DNA of 64,000 bases from Tubiluchus corallicola (GCA_030141605.1 JAQGDQ010002372.1:124001-188000), one strand, 5' to 3'; shown: positions 1-57,495, counted from the stretch's first letter. Notes: a model not told the origin generated them from the letters alone. Numbers and translations: made by a program.

Positions 1-1240
1 AGAACAGTTGTCGTAAAAGTCACTGAAATGGAGTGTTATCACTCTTGAATAAACAGTAAAAGTAGATGATATAACCACAAAAATGTCGAATTGAATTTAT
101 GAAACTCTGTTACTTAAAAAGCGAACATACATAAATTGATCTATGGTGCACGCAGCCACGATGACACCCAGACCAAAGACGACAATGACAACAACAACGA
201 CAGTGGCTGATTATTGTCGGTTGCGCTTTATTTTAATTATTTTTTACATAGATGGCTCGGGGTTGCTATCATCACATAACTTAACGTTTTACTGCACTTT
301 CTGCAGAGAAGTTTTTATTATGCTTTCGAAGCTTAATGAAGACGCGCCGAGAAAATGCGTACTCTTAAAGTTTTAATCGAAAATTATCAGCAAAACTTAA
401 TTTGCTGTGTGTGCGGTGGCAGCAAGTCCAGAAACAGCAGCTCCGGGAATGTATTTATCCAGGTTTATTACGTATTCGGTTTGTGCATTTTATTTTTTCG
501 ACCAATATAATCACACAGAAATACCCATAAAGTGCCTGCGCTGTATAGATTGATGTCAACAAGAAAGCAATAAACAGGATCGTTTAATTCTTTCGAGTGA
601 CGTGCATCCAATTTTATAAAACCTTAACTGTAGCTGGCAGGAGACACAATTTTGAAATTTCACCGCTTGTACAACATTTATTGTGTATCCAATCCATTTA
701 GATTTTGCAAGGTTTCAATGTATAGCTGCTTTAACGCCAAAATAGTCGACGAAGTAGATGCAGTAAATTAATACCTATGTCTGAAAATTTTCATTTGATT
801 TCAGCCAGAAAATGTCCGTAAGCTGAAAGCTAACATGTGTTACGGTTTTTTAAAAGAGCGTATTAATTTCCTCCCGGAACACACCCTGTACGTAGCTTTT
901 AAGTATTTTGGAAGAACTGATGTTGGATTTAAAGCATATTTTAAAAAGCAAAAAGGTTTTCATATATATTTGAATTTTCCGGTGCACTGTACTGTCTTTG
1001 CAAGATTATTTTGATAATCGCAAACGTATAGGTGGAGATTGGAGCAGCATAATAGATAATCGTTTTTACATTTTTTGACATTTACAGTAAAATAAAAATA
1101 ATGAAATAAAATAAAATAAAATAAAATGTAACAGATTTAGCCCAATCTGGAAAAATAAATTAGAAAAAAAATTGGAAGCAGCTTAGGGAGGCCTTTAAGT
1201 CGCTGCTTGGCGGAAAACAATTTTGCGTGGTAAGCCAACA
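1..1240. other. No gene seen
   Basis: AT-rich sequence with a short AAAAT tandem near 1100-1125. No open frame of protein-like composition on either strand. Confidence 0.6.
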
Positions 1241-2604
1241 CTTCGCCTGTTATCTTTTCACCAGTCTACTTTTTCGCCAGTTTACTTTTTTGCCAGTCTA
1301 CTTTTTCGCCAATCTATCTTTTCGTCAGTGTATCGTGACTAACACTGACCTAGAAGTCACCATTGCCAATTAGGTGTCGATATGGTTTCATTTGAACACT
1401 TTGTGAACGGAAGATATAAGTCCTACAGAGGCGTGCCATAGCCATATATCGTTCGATTCGCAATAAAACGTAGAACCTGATGCACTGTGTCAAAATCGCT
1501 AGTCGCCTTTCATTTAGCCAGAAAATGGCAATAAATAGGATGTCCGGTCGAAAATTTGACATTCAGTATCTGCTGTTATTTTCGTTTTGCGATTTTAGTT
1601 TCTGAGATACGCATCTTTTTTTGGAATAACTCAAAAACTACACAGAGCTACTCCACTAAATTTGGTGTGTTTGTAGCTAGCGCCTGCTGACCTGCTTGAG
1701 TTATGAGCCAAAAATCATCCAAATATGTCCATCTTTGATAAATCTTAATTCCTACAAGAAACGCCACCTACCAAGATCGCGCTGAGTGGTGATTGTTCGA
1801 TCAATAACTTGCTACCTAGCCGCCACCACCACCGGGCTGCTACGCTATGCACGTTTTTCTGGTACATGTCGGTACCATACTTATACTATCAGGTTAGCAA
1901 GTATCGACATGGTTTCCTTTAAACGCTGTCTGAACGAAAACCGTAAGTCCCACAGAGACGTACCATATATCATTTGATTCGCAATGAAACGTAGAATGAG
2001 ATGCGCTAAAAGTGCTAAAAGTTTTTACTCTGTTTTGTTTACCTAAAATAATTTTGTTTGCCGAAATTTGGCAAATTGCATAAACGAGATGTGACGAAGG
2101 TGTCGAAATGCCTAATTTGGGAATCCATATCTTATGCAAAAGTTTAGTTGAACTGTTTTATGATATAAAACCAAACTGTTTTGAAGTCAGATTTTACTTG
2201 TTTGTTCAATGTCACCGTTTTATGCATTACTATATCATGTAATTGAAGCCAAGTAGACGACATTTTTGGCTGTTGAGTTCGTCCAAGAATTCCGCTCTAA
2301 CCTGTCGAGTTGTGCGGATGTTCTCTTGTGGTCGGTCTAGTAGTTATAGTGTTTGCTTGCAGAAAAGAAATCTGTCAGCATGGTGCATGACATAGATGAT
2401 AGCTGCTTGTTAACGATGATACTTTCCTGTTACTAACTGTTACTGATGATACTTACCTATTGCTCATGGAATTTATCTGACACTGATGGTACTTACCTGT
2501 TACTGGCGCTACATACCGGCTGTCGATAATTTACCTGAATTTACATGTCGAAAAGGTAGAATGGCGAAAAAGTAGACTGACGAATTGTGGACTGGCGAAA
2601 CGAC
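1241..2604. mobile_element. Candidate DNA element with inverted arms made of tandem repeats
   Basis: The left arm (1241-1330) has about five copies of a 17-18 bp unit, TTTTCGCCAGTCTAC-like. The right arm (2547-2604) carries the same words inverted (GGCGAAAAAGTAGACTG). Inside, a segment of about 110 bp at 1375-1487 recurs, diverged, at 1901-2007 in the same orientation, sharing TCGA.ATGGTTTC and TTCGATTCGCAAT-like blocks. 2395-2520 has three degenerate copies of a GATGATACTTACCTGTTACT-like unit. No target duplication or transposase was found. A non-autonomous transposon is the best reading. Confidence 0.5.
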
Positions 2605-5600
2605 ATACAATCATTTGTGTTATGTCTTTATTATTATTATTATATTATTAGTATTTTTCATTGTTAAAAATGTTACAAACAATGTACACATAGCATGCAA
2701 AGTTTGTAGGTGCTGATGATTTAGGAAACGTTATATTTTATACGTGAATTATTAACCTGATTCGTGAAAGAAATACTAGGGTGAAAACTAATCTAATAAC
2801 AAACGACAATCTGCTGTGACACAGAGAAAGCAAAAAAGCTCAAAAACTTGTTGCAATGCGCACTTTTTATCACGTTCAAGAGTTAAACGCTAAGTACCAA
2901 TAAATAATAGACTTCTATTAAACATCAACGTAGTGTGCTAAACCTGTTTTTGAGAATTGATACATTTGATGATAAAATTGTTTACGAAGCCAAACTTTTC
3001 CACATGGATCAGATTACTTTTAAAGGCAACAGCAATTTCATGTTGCCATGTTAACAAACATTTTTTTAATTTGTATCGTTGAAGGTAAAAGGTCGCGAAA
3101 TTCTTGCCGAAAATTAAGAGTTTCAATAATTTGCTACACAACTAGAATGTGCTGCTCCACTGCGTTAACATCTGGTAAAGATTTAAGTGTGTTAATAGAA
3201 GCCATTGCTGAATAATCCTAACTTTATGTTTATTTATGGAACGAGTGACGTGTACTTGCACTTTCCGTCTATGTGTGTTTGCTGTATTTAACATCAGATT
3301 TCAACTTTGTGGTGAACAGTTTTACCATGTTTTAAAGAATGATCTTAGCCATGTTATTTTTTATGGATTCTCCGCATAATAGGGACTCACAAACTTCATA
3401 AACGTCTTAAGGTTTATTAATTTCATAAGCCACAAAGTTCAAAAACTCTTAATGAGGTGATGCTGATATAATGCATTGAGGCCGTGGAACTCACTTTTTT
3501 ACTGGAACAACCACGTTGGTACATTATTTTAAAATGTTGGTCATAAAATATCGTACTTTTGTTTTAAGATTTTTTTAAAAGTATTTTAAAATAAAATGAG
3601 TTTAATTCATTTAAACAATACGCATGTATGCGTATACAATTTAAGCGTGTACTAAGCTGACAGTGACGGGGCCAATGTTAGCGTAGAATGAATTTCTGAT
3701 AAACTCAGCATCGCAAACATACTATTTACCAAGTGTCTCCACTCGTCGAGAGTAGTACGTTGTAACAAAGATTTTCGAGATTAGTATAATTATTATAACA
3801 AATTTTAGCGCCAAGTCGGACTTTGAAATAGCTAAAATTTAATAGCTTTTAACACTCAATGCTAACTGTTTATCCAAAAACTTGAAAGCTGCTGACTCGA
3901 TAACTCACGTTCATTTCGTTATCCTTTCATCTACATATTGCTATTAAAATTAATTATGCTCTATTTACATTTTATTTTAATTCATTATTGTTATAACCCG
4001 GGTTGGACACTATACATATTTCGCAGCAGTATGAGCCTAATCCCACAGAGCTATTTACTGTACGTCTTCCAATCTTCTAATTATTAAAACCCTGATGAAA
4101 TTAAGCATTAATGCAAAATGCAGAGAGCAGCTAAGAAATCGTTTCCTGCGCAACCTCGAGGGTAATTTTGACAACTTACCAGCAAATCTATGCTAAAGTA
4201 AAAGGTTAAAGGTATAATTGATATTATTTAGTGCATCACGATTGGTTTAGCAACTGGATTAGCAAAGTCGCTTGACAATTGGGTGAACATCAGAGTGGTT
4301 CGTCGCGACCCAAGTTAAGCAACGCCGAGGTTAGTCAGTGAATGGATGCGTAGTGACATTCCATACTTGTTAGGGAGATATTCATTTGTCATACTAATTC
4401 TGTTTATTTACATCATTGAGGGAGGACATGACACCTGCGATCTTTATGATAAGGACCTCAATGTACTGCTATATATTTTTAGCGTATGACCTCAATGCAG
4501 TGCTGATGATTTTTCGGATGATGATCGGTGAGATTGGCACCCGCAGCCTTTTGGTTGAGTTCACCTATTAAAGTAGCATGCTGTGCACGTTAGAATTTCA
4601 AACCTTACGGGATAAGTGGCTACTGAATTACGGTTAAGACCGGGGTTAGAGCAAGCGGTACTTCGTTAAAACTTGTTTTCATTTTGCTAAATTTTATGAC
4701 AAATTTATGGTTGTAGAAGCAATGTGCTGAAGGAGTTAAGGGAGGAAAATGTTTAGAGGAATTGGCTTTTAAACAAGAATGGTAACGCATTATTTATTTA
4801 TTTATTCATTTATTTATCAAATCATATTTATCAAAAAATACATACGGTATTATAACCCTTAGAAGCAGCCATGCTGGATGCAGCTGTTTTAAGAATGAAT
4901 CTCGCACTAAAAGTATTATACGAGGGAACACAAAGCGCACATCTTTCAGCAAATTTGAACATTCATGATCTGCTATTTTAGAGGAACTGGCGTCAAAAAT
5001 GCTCCAAAGAAAGTTGTGTACGCGCAACGTATTTTAACATAATTGTGGATGACCATAAATAATTATATATTACAAATATCTAACACTTTTGCACGGAGAT
5101 TTCGCTCCAGATTTGCCGAAAACAGAGTAGAAGTAGTAAGTAGTAAATTTATTGACTGGTGATAGTCCACTAAAAACAGTTACAAGTAATTTCAAAAATT
5201 GCAAGTTTGGTTGAGCTAATGCTACCCATCCACCAAAGATCAATGATGTGTGCACTCTCCACGTAGTGCCTTTTTTACTGTGAGAAGCTGCTAAGAATAA
5301 GATAAGGAATGTCCTTACTGAGATGAAGATATTTGCTGAAAATCGACTATATTTTGGAAGTGAGAAATTAACAGCCTCGAAATTTGAGCCAGTAGGCCAA
5401 AAAAACATAAAGATGGTTTGAATTTATCGCCATAGCAAATATTTTAAGGTATTTTATTCATTAAATATAATGGCTTCGTGAATGACGTTTTTAATTCAAG
5501 AACAGCTGCCGTAGAAACGATAATTCTGCAATTCTGAATTATTTCACGATTGTGCTACATGTATTAAATTAAATGTGACATTCAGAAATATAAACGTATC

Positions 5601-8600
5601 TAGGCAATTTCATTTTATTAGTGATTAAGCTTATCCGTGAGGTGCACGTTAATATTTGTTAATGTTTTGAAAATTAAGTAAGCATTTAAAGCGCTGCTGG
5701 GAAATGATTTACTGTTGAAATGTTATAGGTCTTCGCATACAATGAACGAATAAAATATTGGAAAGGACAAGCCTTATCACTCAGTGGACAATATTAGAAA
5801 TGTCACATGATCTCTGACTTGCTTCCTCGACTACATGAATGTGGTGCACCCGATAACGCGTATCGATTAAGTGAACTTAGAATTTTGTATTAAAATTTGC
5901 AGATGTATATTGAACTGAATTCGACTTGGCTCGGGAGTCAGAGGGTCGAATTCCAGATGGTATGGCGGTCTTTATGACAATGATCCGCATTATGATGAAC
6001 CAAAGGTTGGCTTAATTAGTAATGAATTGTTTACCATGTACCTTTTGTAACAAGTCATCTACCACACACAAAAGACACAAAATAAAACACTAGATTAACA
6101 CTGTGACAATTTTTATTGCCTGCACTAATAACAGAAAAAAAGAAGAAATACTCAAAAAACTAAGTAAGTTGAGTAACAGATCTCAGATACTAGGTGCACC
6201 TGTGTCAGAAATCAAGGCTGTGGTGACCTCTACACGCTTTTATACGTCAGCTGGCTTTTCACGCCTCGTGTTGTCCAAACAAGACGTCTGGATCTATAAG
6301 GAAGGGGTGAGTCGCTACTGAGGTGGAAGCAGGACGTGCAGAAAGCCCTATGCCTGAACCGACACAGGTGTCTGCGTAACAATATTATTATAGAAATATA
6401 TAGACAGAAGTATAACTAATTCATAATGCGTAGGATCCGTCCACAATAAGCACTGCATAATATTTTGGAATGGGGTATGCGCTGAAATGTTCTGGGAATG
6501 TGATTCTTGAGGCTCAAATGTTTTGGAATTGCGTTTTTCATTTTAAAGAATAGCTTATCAGATTCAACAGTAGGAGTAGGTGTAAGCTAAGCCTTTGTTT
6601 ACTTCGAAAAAAACGATGTACCAGAATTATGTGTTATGTTCTGTTGGCCATTTTAATAAATCAGTTCGTAGTGTCATGTTTCAGCTAACGTTAGTGGTCT
6701 AAGATATATAACGACCAGTATCCAGCACAAAGGAAACGGTATTGCGATCGTAATTAACAGTATAATTTTTGCGATAACTAAGAACGTACTGCAAATGTGA
6801 ACACTATAACAGGCTGTAGTAGAATAATCTAAAGCATTGTTGAATTAACCTGTTTACTGATTTTGCATAGTTGGCTCAATGTTACAGGAAATTAAACTTC
6901 TTTCCTAAGTGTTATGTTTACAAATTAACTTGTCAATTGTTCATGTATAGAAGTCTAAAACTCTAAGCCTTATCTCTGGATTGTAATGGAGCCAATTGTT
7001 TTATCCAATTAAGTATTAACCAATTACTCTTTTATTAGCACCTTGCATATGCTTGTTTTCCCACTATTTGTGCACAGGTTTGGAGATACGTGAACCTATA
7101 ACGTAAACTGCTAGTTTGATGAAAAATTAAGAATCATCAAATGTGTGTCATTAAGAAATCATTAAGAATCATGTGCTAGATTAAAAATGTGGTTTGTTTA
7201 CAGTTAGTAATGATGTACTATTTATGACGTACTAACTTGAAATGCGATCGTTTGTTCCAATTTGTAACCGTTGTTCATTATGCTGCAAGCGCAATAATCA
7301 CCATTTGTCACAACGCTTTAATGCTCGTGTTTATCGTTTTATTTTACAGCTAGGAATGAAATGTAGATCTTACAACAACACTAAATTAAATTTACAATTT
7401 CATTCTAGCTACACTAAGGTAACAAAGGAGACTCTACCGTTGGTTTAAATAAGTATTTATTATAACAACATTTTGCACATATTGCAGTCCATGAAACCGC
7501 AGGCAAGCCTATTTACAGTTGTCCTGGCTGTTGATGAAGCATCAAAAACTTATAGTGAAATTACAGTAATAATATTTATTTCAGTCTGCAAGGTTTGTAT
7601 AAATCTTTGGTAAACTACGTAAATTGAAATATATTAAGGTATTAATCCTGCACTACATCAACTTCTTAAAAAACTCAGATTTTTCGAGTAATGATGCAGA
7701 ATGGCTGTACCTTAGACGAACCAGTAAAATAACAAAATAACCTTGAGTCCAATTGCTTTAGAAGTAAAAACTGTAAGCCGGTAGGCACTGGATTGTTATG
7801 CTTTTACTATGCTGTGCTGTTTATCTGCTTATTTTCTGTTTGTTGTGTTATGTTTTATGTTTTGACTTTTTATGCTACTGTGTGATCTGCTTAACATCTG
7901 TTTTTTTATTGAGGGCTGATACGTTTTCAAGTTTTTGCTATGCATTTGCTCAATAAGCTCCAGTGATAACTGAGGAGCAGTGACTGAAACTTACTTTATA
8001 AGTTCTTTCGAATGACTATACATATAATTTAGTTTATTGTTAGCTTCGTATTCTGTGTTTTCATTTTGTGTAGTAAAATAGTCGCCATTTTAAACTGCAA
8101 TTTTAGTTACAGTTTAAAAAGCCAACAATTTTGTTACTTTGCCGTATGCAACCTTCAGTGGAGCAACCCGTAATCAGTAATGAGAAAGTGTATTAATTTC
8201 GATGAATAAGTTCTCAAAAATGGTTACAGGTTACTTCAAATCACTTCAAATGGCACATTAGGAAATGTGACCAGACGGAACAGCCTAATGTATAATGCGT
8301 CTGTTTTCCATCTGTGAAGTTCCAAGTACGATACCGGGTCATACCAACGATTTTTAAAAGTGGTGTATTCTTTTGCGTTGCCTGTCGTGTGGTATATAGG
8401 GTAAAAGTGGGGTAGTAATAATCTTTGTTATGTAACTGCAGTTTATTTGCAGTAGGCAAAAAGCTTTTTAATTTACGTTAACTGTTTAACATGAAAGCCG
8501 ACTTTAAATAGAGGTTATTATTGTTATTATCATAAATAAAATTTACTGCAAGTAAGAGCAATACCAGAAAAATACAGGTCAGATAGTAACTGCTAATAAT

Positions 8601-9243
8601 GAGTACACATTGTCTGATGTCGCCGTTGTCGCCTATCCCATCATAACTCTATCCAGGGACCTCTATATTTGCTCCATTTAACGTATTTTGTTGTTGTTGT
8701 TTATGCCATTAATTTAGTCTTATCCACGTTGAGCATAGCTCATAAGTTAAATTCTTCTGCTGCGCTCATAGCGTTGTAATGCACTGTTTAATTGTAATTT
8801 TATAACTTTTATTTTTGTATTTCTGCTAAAAGGATGAATAATTAAATCTAAACCTAAATCTACATCCATCATCATTTAACTCACCTGTGATTCATGCTCG
8901 CATTTTCCACGTACCGTGCAACCTAAAAAAGTTACTAACAGCAGTGAAGTTTTAAACTGTAACCAAATGCCTTCGGTGCAGTGTCATTTTTGGTATAGAA
9001 TGACAGGCAAACGAAGTGATAAATTCACTCTGTAGACGAAACAGAGTTAGTGGATGCTTAAATTATTAGTAAAGTAAATATTTTCACTGGCGTACTGGAG
9101 CGTGTGAACCTAACCTCATTTGCTGCTTAATAGAATGCTGCAAGAATAACAATGACTGCCAGTTTTACACAATTGGTTTAATGTAAGAAGAAACCGTCAC
9201 TCTGGTAAAAAATTCCGCAATTTTCATGTACTAGTTGATGAGA

Positions 9244-9300
9244 TGTGTGCGCAACTTCGCCGCCCGTCACAGCGCGTCACTTTTCGTCGCGCGAATGAGT
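9244..9300. other. Small CpG-dense patch
   Basis: About ten CpG dinucleotides in 57 bp (GCGC, TCGCCGCCCG, GTCGCGCG) in otherwise CpG-poor DNA. It could be a promoter edge, a non-coding first exon or part of a repeat. No frame supports a gene. Confidence 0.3.
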
Positions 9301-11169
9301 TTATGTCATCTCCATCACAATCTTATATGTATAGCTTCAGCTTCGTGTAGAGGAAACCGCTGCATTGTAGGGATTCAGCGGCGAGTAATGTAAACACATC
9401 CCCAAGCCATTGAGGGATGCCTGAACATCGCTCATTTAATACCGCATGTGAAAATCCCATTAAAATTTCATCAGTCACTGAGTACTCAATGCAAATTTAA
9501 ACATACTCTGAGTGCAGCTTTGCGATCTGGGCGGATCCCTGAAAATTACAAGTGGACGTTCCTGTTTATTTTAAGTCGATGGCTTCTTAGCTGTATAAAC
9601 AAACCCAAGAAAATGATGGTGTTCAAGTTCCCGTGCGTCAGTTCTCGAAAATAGTTAATTAGCATTTCGAGTTGCTAAATTAGTTTAATATTGTAGACCT
9701 TGGTTGCTTACTTTAGTTAACACAATGGGATTTTTTATTTGGTGTCAGTGCTTAGTCACCCTAGAAAACAACCTTAGCAAAGGACTTAAATAGTGTAAAA
9801 GTTTCGAAAAAACGACTCACACGTAATGAGATTTTTATATATCTTTACCAAATGTATCTTTTTTCATATTGGAGCTAAAATAATTTGTGGTGCAAAGACA
9901 GTTGCCTTGGAAAATGTACCTAGTCACGACAACGATATACACTGGTGCTATACACCTGTAATGTTGAATTTTAATCTTTCTTTTCCACGTATGGCCGGAA
10001 ATCTTCGATTGCGAAACGAGTATGGACAATGAAAATGTTTATAGTGATTAGTAATTTTTATAGTGATTAATAAAAAATAATGGAAATTACCAAACAATTT
10101 CGAAAATTTCGAAGTGTAAGCCCTCGCAGCGACTCTTTCTTGTTAAAATTGATTTACTACCTGATCAGTCATTGTCATTCAGAACAGCAACCTAGTACAG
10201 GACAATTACATGTCTTATTACTTACTTCATGATATATTGCTCATCCTTAGAGTACAGTAAAGTAATCAGTTATTTACATGTATAACACTTACTCTTTACG
10301 TTCAAGCACACTTTCAGCGATGGGTTGTGGTTCGGCCTAGAAATTTAAATCAGCAACCTATATCTTGTCGTTGCTTGGTATCAACGTCAATTTTTGCTTT
10401 TCTTTGCAAGTTTACCTGATATATTATGGCCAGTAGATGAATGAAAGCCTGTTATTGAAAGCCTATTGCACACTTTCTCTCTTAGCCGTTATATAATTAT
10501 AGGATTAAATGTGGTGCTTCTTTTCAGCTTTCCTTTCATATTACAAACACGGTAGTTGCACGTGCCAGACAGCCTTCTAAACATTTCAATCAGCAAGAGG
10601 AAAATATCTGCAAATGTGTGACATTGATATTGACAAGTTGATTGGAACACCTGTATCTTTGTTCTACTGTAAAGATTTGAACAGTTGGCTTCATCCTTGC
10701 TGTGCATGTGTGAGTGCGTGCAAATGTAAATGCTTCTTTGTGACCTGCAATGTCGGGCCAGCAATTTAAATGATAGAGTGGCGATCTGTGCAATGTTCTG
10801 GGTTAATGTCCCATTTGGTTTGGCCCACAATTTTTCATCTATCTATACAAGCTGTCCGAATATAGAAGGAAAGCAATTCAATAGTGTATACGTGTGCAAA
10901 AGATTTATAAACTTTGGTTCAAAATCGACTGTTTTTCAAAACAATCTGCATGCAGACTCGAAAATTCATGGATGCATGGGCGGTACAAATGTGCAGAATA
11001 CTCCAGATCCACCTGGCACAATATTTTAGTCAATGTTAATTATATGCATTTATAAGCAGATTTCACACCCATGCCCAAACGTTTTCCTTGCAAATGAACC
11101 AACGGCGAGATTAATTGAAAACAGCAAAAATGACTTGCAATTTCAATTAGTGATTTACAAAAACTGTAT

Positions 11170-11225
11170 AAAATACTGAACTGAGCATAACTTATTCAAA
11201 ATACTGAACTGAACATAACTTATTC
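11170..11225. repeat. 28-bp tandem duplication
   Basis: Two copies of AAAATACTGAACTGAGCATA plus 8 more bases, differing by one base (GAGC against GAAC). Confidence 0.9.
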
Positions 11226-13398
11226 ATTGAAATGGTGGATCTTCACCAGAACATACCTGCTTTTAGACTGCGCAGTCAGTACGTGGCATTTGTTTGTAAG
11301 CGAGCAAAGCCGCATTCCGTGTCACGTGTAATTGATATGTATGCTTGGTGACAGCAGCTGTTTGTGCTTTCTGTTTTGTTTTGTATTCTCGTCACAGTTT
11401 GATCATGGAATTAGACGTAAACAGATTGGATTGTTTGCCAAAATGAACCACATGAAATGAATGAGTGTGACAGGTTTCACTTAAATTTGTTATAATTTAA
11501 AATTCCGATTCTGAGTATCAGGCTGCCAGTTCATATAAAATATGTGTAGAGAGGTCATATTTATATCCGAACGTGGTTAAGATACTTCAGTCTATGCGGT
11601 GTCTCATTTTTGAGCATTAGCTTTGCAGCTGATCCAGATTTCGGCACAACTACAACCGTTCACCTTAATTTGATCTTGCGATTAAGTGCTGGATTTAAGT
11701 TTGCTGTCAGTCGAAGTGTTTCAAAACATAGTATTTATGGGTAAAAAGTAAACACTTTTCTCGATGTGCCGTTCTTATGATACAAGCTACGCTACTAGAA
11801 GGAATTACATAGTTGTGATAGACGATGACTTACTATATCAGTGAACTGACAAGCAGAAATTATTAAGAGAAAACCAAACAATAGATATATATTCCATTTT
11901 TGGGTGACAATAAATAAGAACCACATTGTTCCCCCAGCAAAAGAAATACTAATGTTTTCACTTCCAATAAATAGGATTATAGACACCGCTGGATGCGTAT
12001 AATTGATTAAATGAGAATGGTGAAATACTGTCCAACCCGAAAATACAGAAAAAAAACCTCACAGAAACTTAGAGAAAAGCTTAAAATACCTAAAAAGGAC
12101 AGTCACCACAACCAGTTTTCGATAATTAACAAAACTGGAAAAGTAAATCGAAAGATACTTTATTGTGTTAACCTGATGGTAACTTTGTGTGGTGTTTTTC
12201 CCTCTTTTCTAATTCACTTGTAGTCTGTTTGTTGAAAGTATGATAATAAATAATAGTTGACATAAGAGGTTTATTTTTTATCGATTACTGCTGAAGAATC
12301 CATATTTTGTGGTTATTATTTACCGAGTGCACCCTTATCATCGGCGAAGAGTAAATCATAATCAATTGGATTTTCTTTCGATTTTTGGTTTTACTGACTG
12401 GCTTCTTTCGTCCCGCGAGTTCGTTAGGAAACCTCAAGAAGCGCGCCAGCTGCTATAAAGTGCAAGTCTTGGAAAATTTATAATCAAAGACTCGTCGAAA
12501 ATGGAATTTGATTAAATTAGGGTTAACTAACCATTTGAAAGCGGGATAGAACCGGAAACATGCCATCTTCTACACTGGAATTAAAGTTAGTAAATGCACT
12601 ATCACCAGTGGGATTCTTACATTTGAGGTATTATTAAGCAAGTATACTGTCTTCTTTCATCTTAGTGATTAAAACTAAAAGAGCATTCACATAGGATATT
12701 GGTCCTGTTACTGCTGAACTACAATAACAAAGTTTTGGCTTTCAGGGTGAGGATGATTAGTTGCATAACTCTACATCACGTCCGTCCGCACTACGTCCTT
12801 AATGCAAATCACAGAAAGACAAATGGAGTACAAGAAGAGAGAGAGAATTAATAAAAAAATAAATATCTTTTATTTTACATTATATTTACATAACGCAAAT
12901 TCCTCTAACTGTAGGGTAACCTAACAAAAATTAAATCACGACTGTGTAAAAACTATATAACCTATGTCAATATTAATCACATCCAAAATTGTGAGGTAAG
13001 GTTTGTTAATCACAAGTGGTGTTTGACACAGAAATGTGTATTAAGAAAAATTATCGATGAAATGGTATTTCATGTAATTAGCTAGGAATACAAGGTAGTA
13101 TGCACAACAAGGCATGGTAATTTTCTGAACGACAGCTTTGAATAGTTATGCAATTAATTTAAATGTCAAATTATAGCTGATTACTTACTAAACAAAGCGC
13201 GCAATTCTGACTATATTGCCAATACATTCCACATTACAGGTTATAAGGTTATGGTCAAGTTATCGTTAATAAACAAGTATGTTTTTGAGAACTCATTTAC
13301 AATTTCAAAAAATATATTGCAGGCATTTATACCTCTGTCTATGAGCATGTGATTAATATTGTTTCCGATGATGAAATGAAACCATATTTTGCATTTTC

Positions 13399-13493
13399 AC
13401 TAGATACACCAACATTGCAGATGAACTTACACTAGATACACCAACATTGCAGATGAACTTACACTAGATACACCAACATTGCAGATGAACTTA
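13399..13493. repeat. 32-bp tandem repeat, three copies
   Basis: Unit ACTAGATACACCAACATTGC continuing for 12 more bases. Copies start at 13399, 13431 and 13463 and appear identical, the third ending one base early. It sits about 100 bp before the GA array. Confidence 0.95.
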
Positions 13494-13590
13494 GGTTACA
13501 CTACGTTTTAGTATGTGTGCAGGCTTGTGTTGAGTGGAGAGAAGAAGAGACCGAGAGAAAAACAGATGGGAGAAAAAAGATAGAGATTAA

Positions 13591-56440
<42,850 letters not shown>

Positions 56441-56803
56441 CGTACTAGGTATTATACTAATTAAATCATTTGCAGCAACAAGTTTACGAACAGGTAGATG
56501 TCTCGTTTGTATAAATGTAATTCATGCTTGAGGCGGTTTTCAATTTCCAAAGCAAATTGGCTTTGCTTGACTTTTGCGCTATGTGTCATAGGTGTTTCAT
56601 AAAACGTTTGTGTCGGTTGAAGTACTTGATAAGTATAAATTTTCTAAATTGATCTTGTCATTAGTTTATAAGCCTATAGATGAGAAGAAAGTAATGTTTC
56701 GTACATATTAAGATTAAGTAATTGTATTTGTTTGTAATTTTATTGTAAATAATGTTGTACTATACGTTCGTTGTTACATACTCAACTTGTTTGTAAATTT
56801 ATT

Positions 56804-56809
56804 AATAAA
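56804..56809 (+). terminator. Candidate polyadenylation signal for GFRL
   Basis: AATAAA 364 bp downstream of the GFRL stop. An earlier AATAAA overlaps the terminal coding exon near 56408 and is unlikely to be used. 56441-56830 is AT-rich and is the likely 3' UTR. Confidence 0.45.
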
Positions 56810-57351
56810 ATTTAGAAGTCAGTTCGGTGCTAACAAAGGCAGATCAAAGTATTTGTCAAAGTTTGTTTATCTTTTAAGTTAATATTATTATAATTTTGTA
56901 CTTTAATTATGAATAATTTGTAAATATTATGCCTGAATGTCATATTGTGAACAAAGGACGCATTAATTTTGTACATCAAGTTATAATTTTTAGTGTACAG
57001 TTGAAAGAATTTAGTATATTTGCTTCGTATAGTTCATGGATGCAATTACATCATTAAATTATCGTTATTTTTTGACTGCTGCGTAGAATTTCTTCACGAA
57101 GGAAAAATTATATTTTATCTGTTCTGTCTTTTGGGTTTAACTTATATGATTTTTTATAATTAACTAAAACATTAGTATTTACAGTATTTACTATGACTAT
57201 CATTGTTATTATAATTGTAATAAAAGAAAAGTAAAAAACGTTGGCTTTAAAATAAATATTAGATAAACATTAGATACGTAATAGCACTAGCACCACTAAA
57301 TTGCCTGTATTGCATTATTGCATTGTAAATTTATTTAAGGTTCGGCTTACA

Positions 57352-57429
57352 ATGATTATGATGATGATGATGATAATGATGATGACGACGACGACGACGA
57401 TGATGATGGTGGTGGTGGTGATGGTGATG

Positions 57430-57494
<65 letters not shown>

Positions 57495-57495
57495 A
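57352..57495. repeat. GAT microsatellite downstream of GFRL
   Basis: GAT units with a GAC block and a GGT block inside. Poly-His, poly-Ile and poly-Met frames are artefacts. Confidence 0.95.

Larger units (their letters stand above)
2605..13398. other. No gene seen
   Basis: AT-rich intergenic DNA. Open frames up to 113 codons have random composition and no recognisable motif. It contains the CpG patch at 9244-9300 and the tandem duplication at 11170-11225. Earlier exons of a gene entering from the left cannot be ruled out. Confidence 0.5.

Noticed and set aside
5070-5408. 112-codon minus-strand frame
   Set aside because: No recognisable motif or supporting signals; AT-rich DNA gives such frames by chance.
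5920-5970. GGTCGAATTCC, similar to a tRNA B-box
   Set aside because: No A-box and no cloverleaf could be built around it.
10489-11029. Overlapping frames of 67-113 codons on both strands with several cysteines
   Set aside because: No cysteine spacing of a known domain, no splice-site support, random composition.
13399-13493. Possible CRISPR-like array (32-bp repeats)
   Set aside because: The repeats are directly adjacent with no spacers, and the genome is animal.
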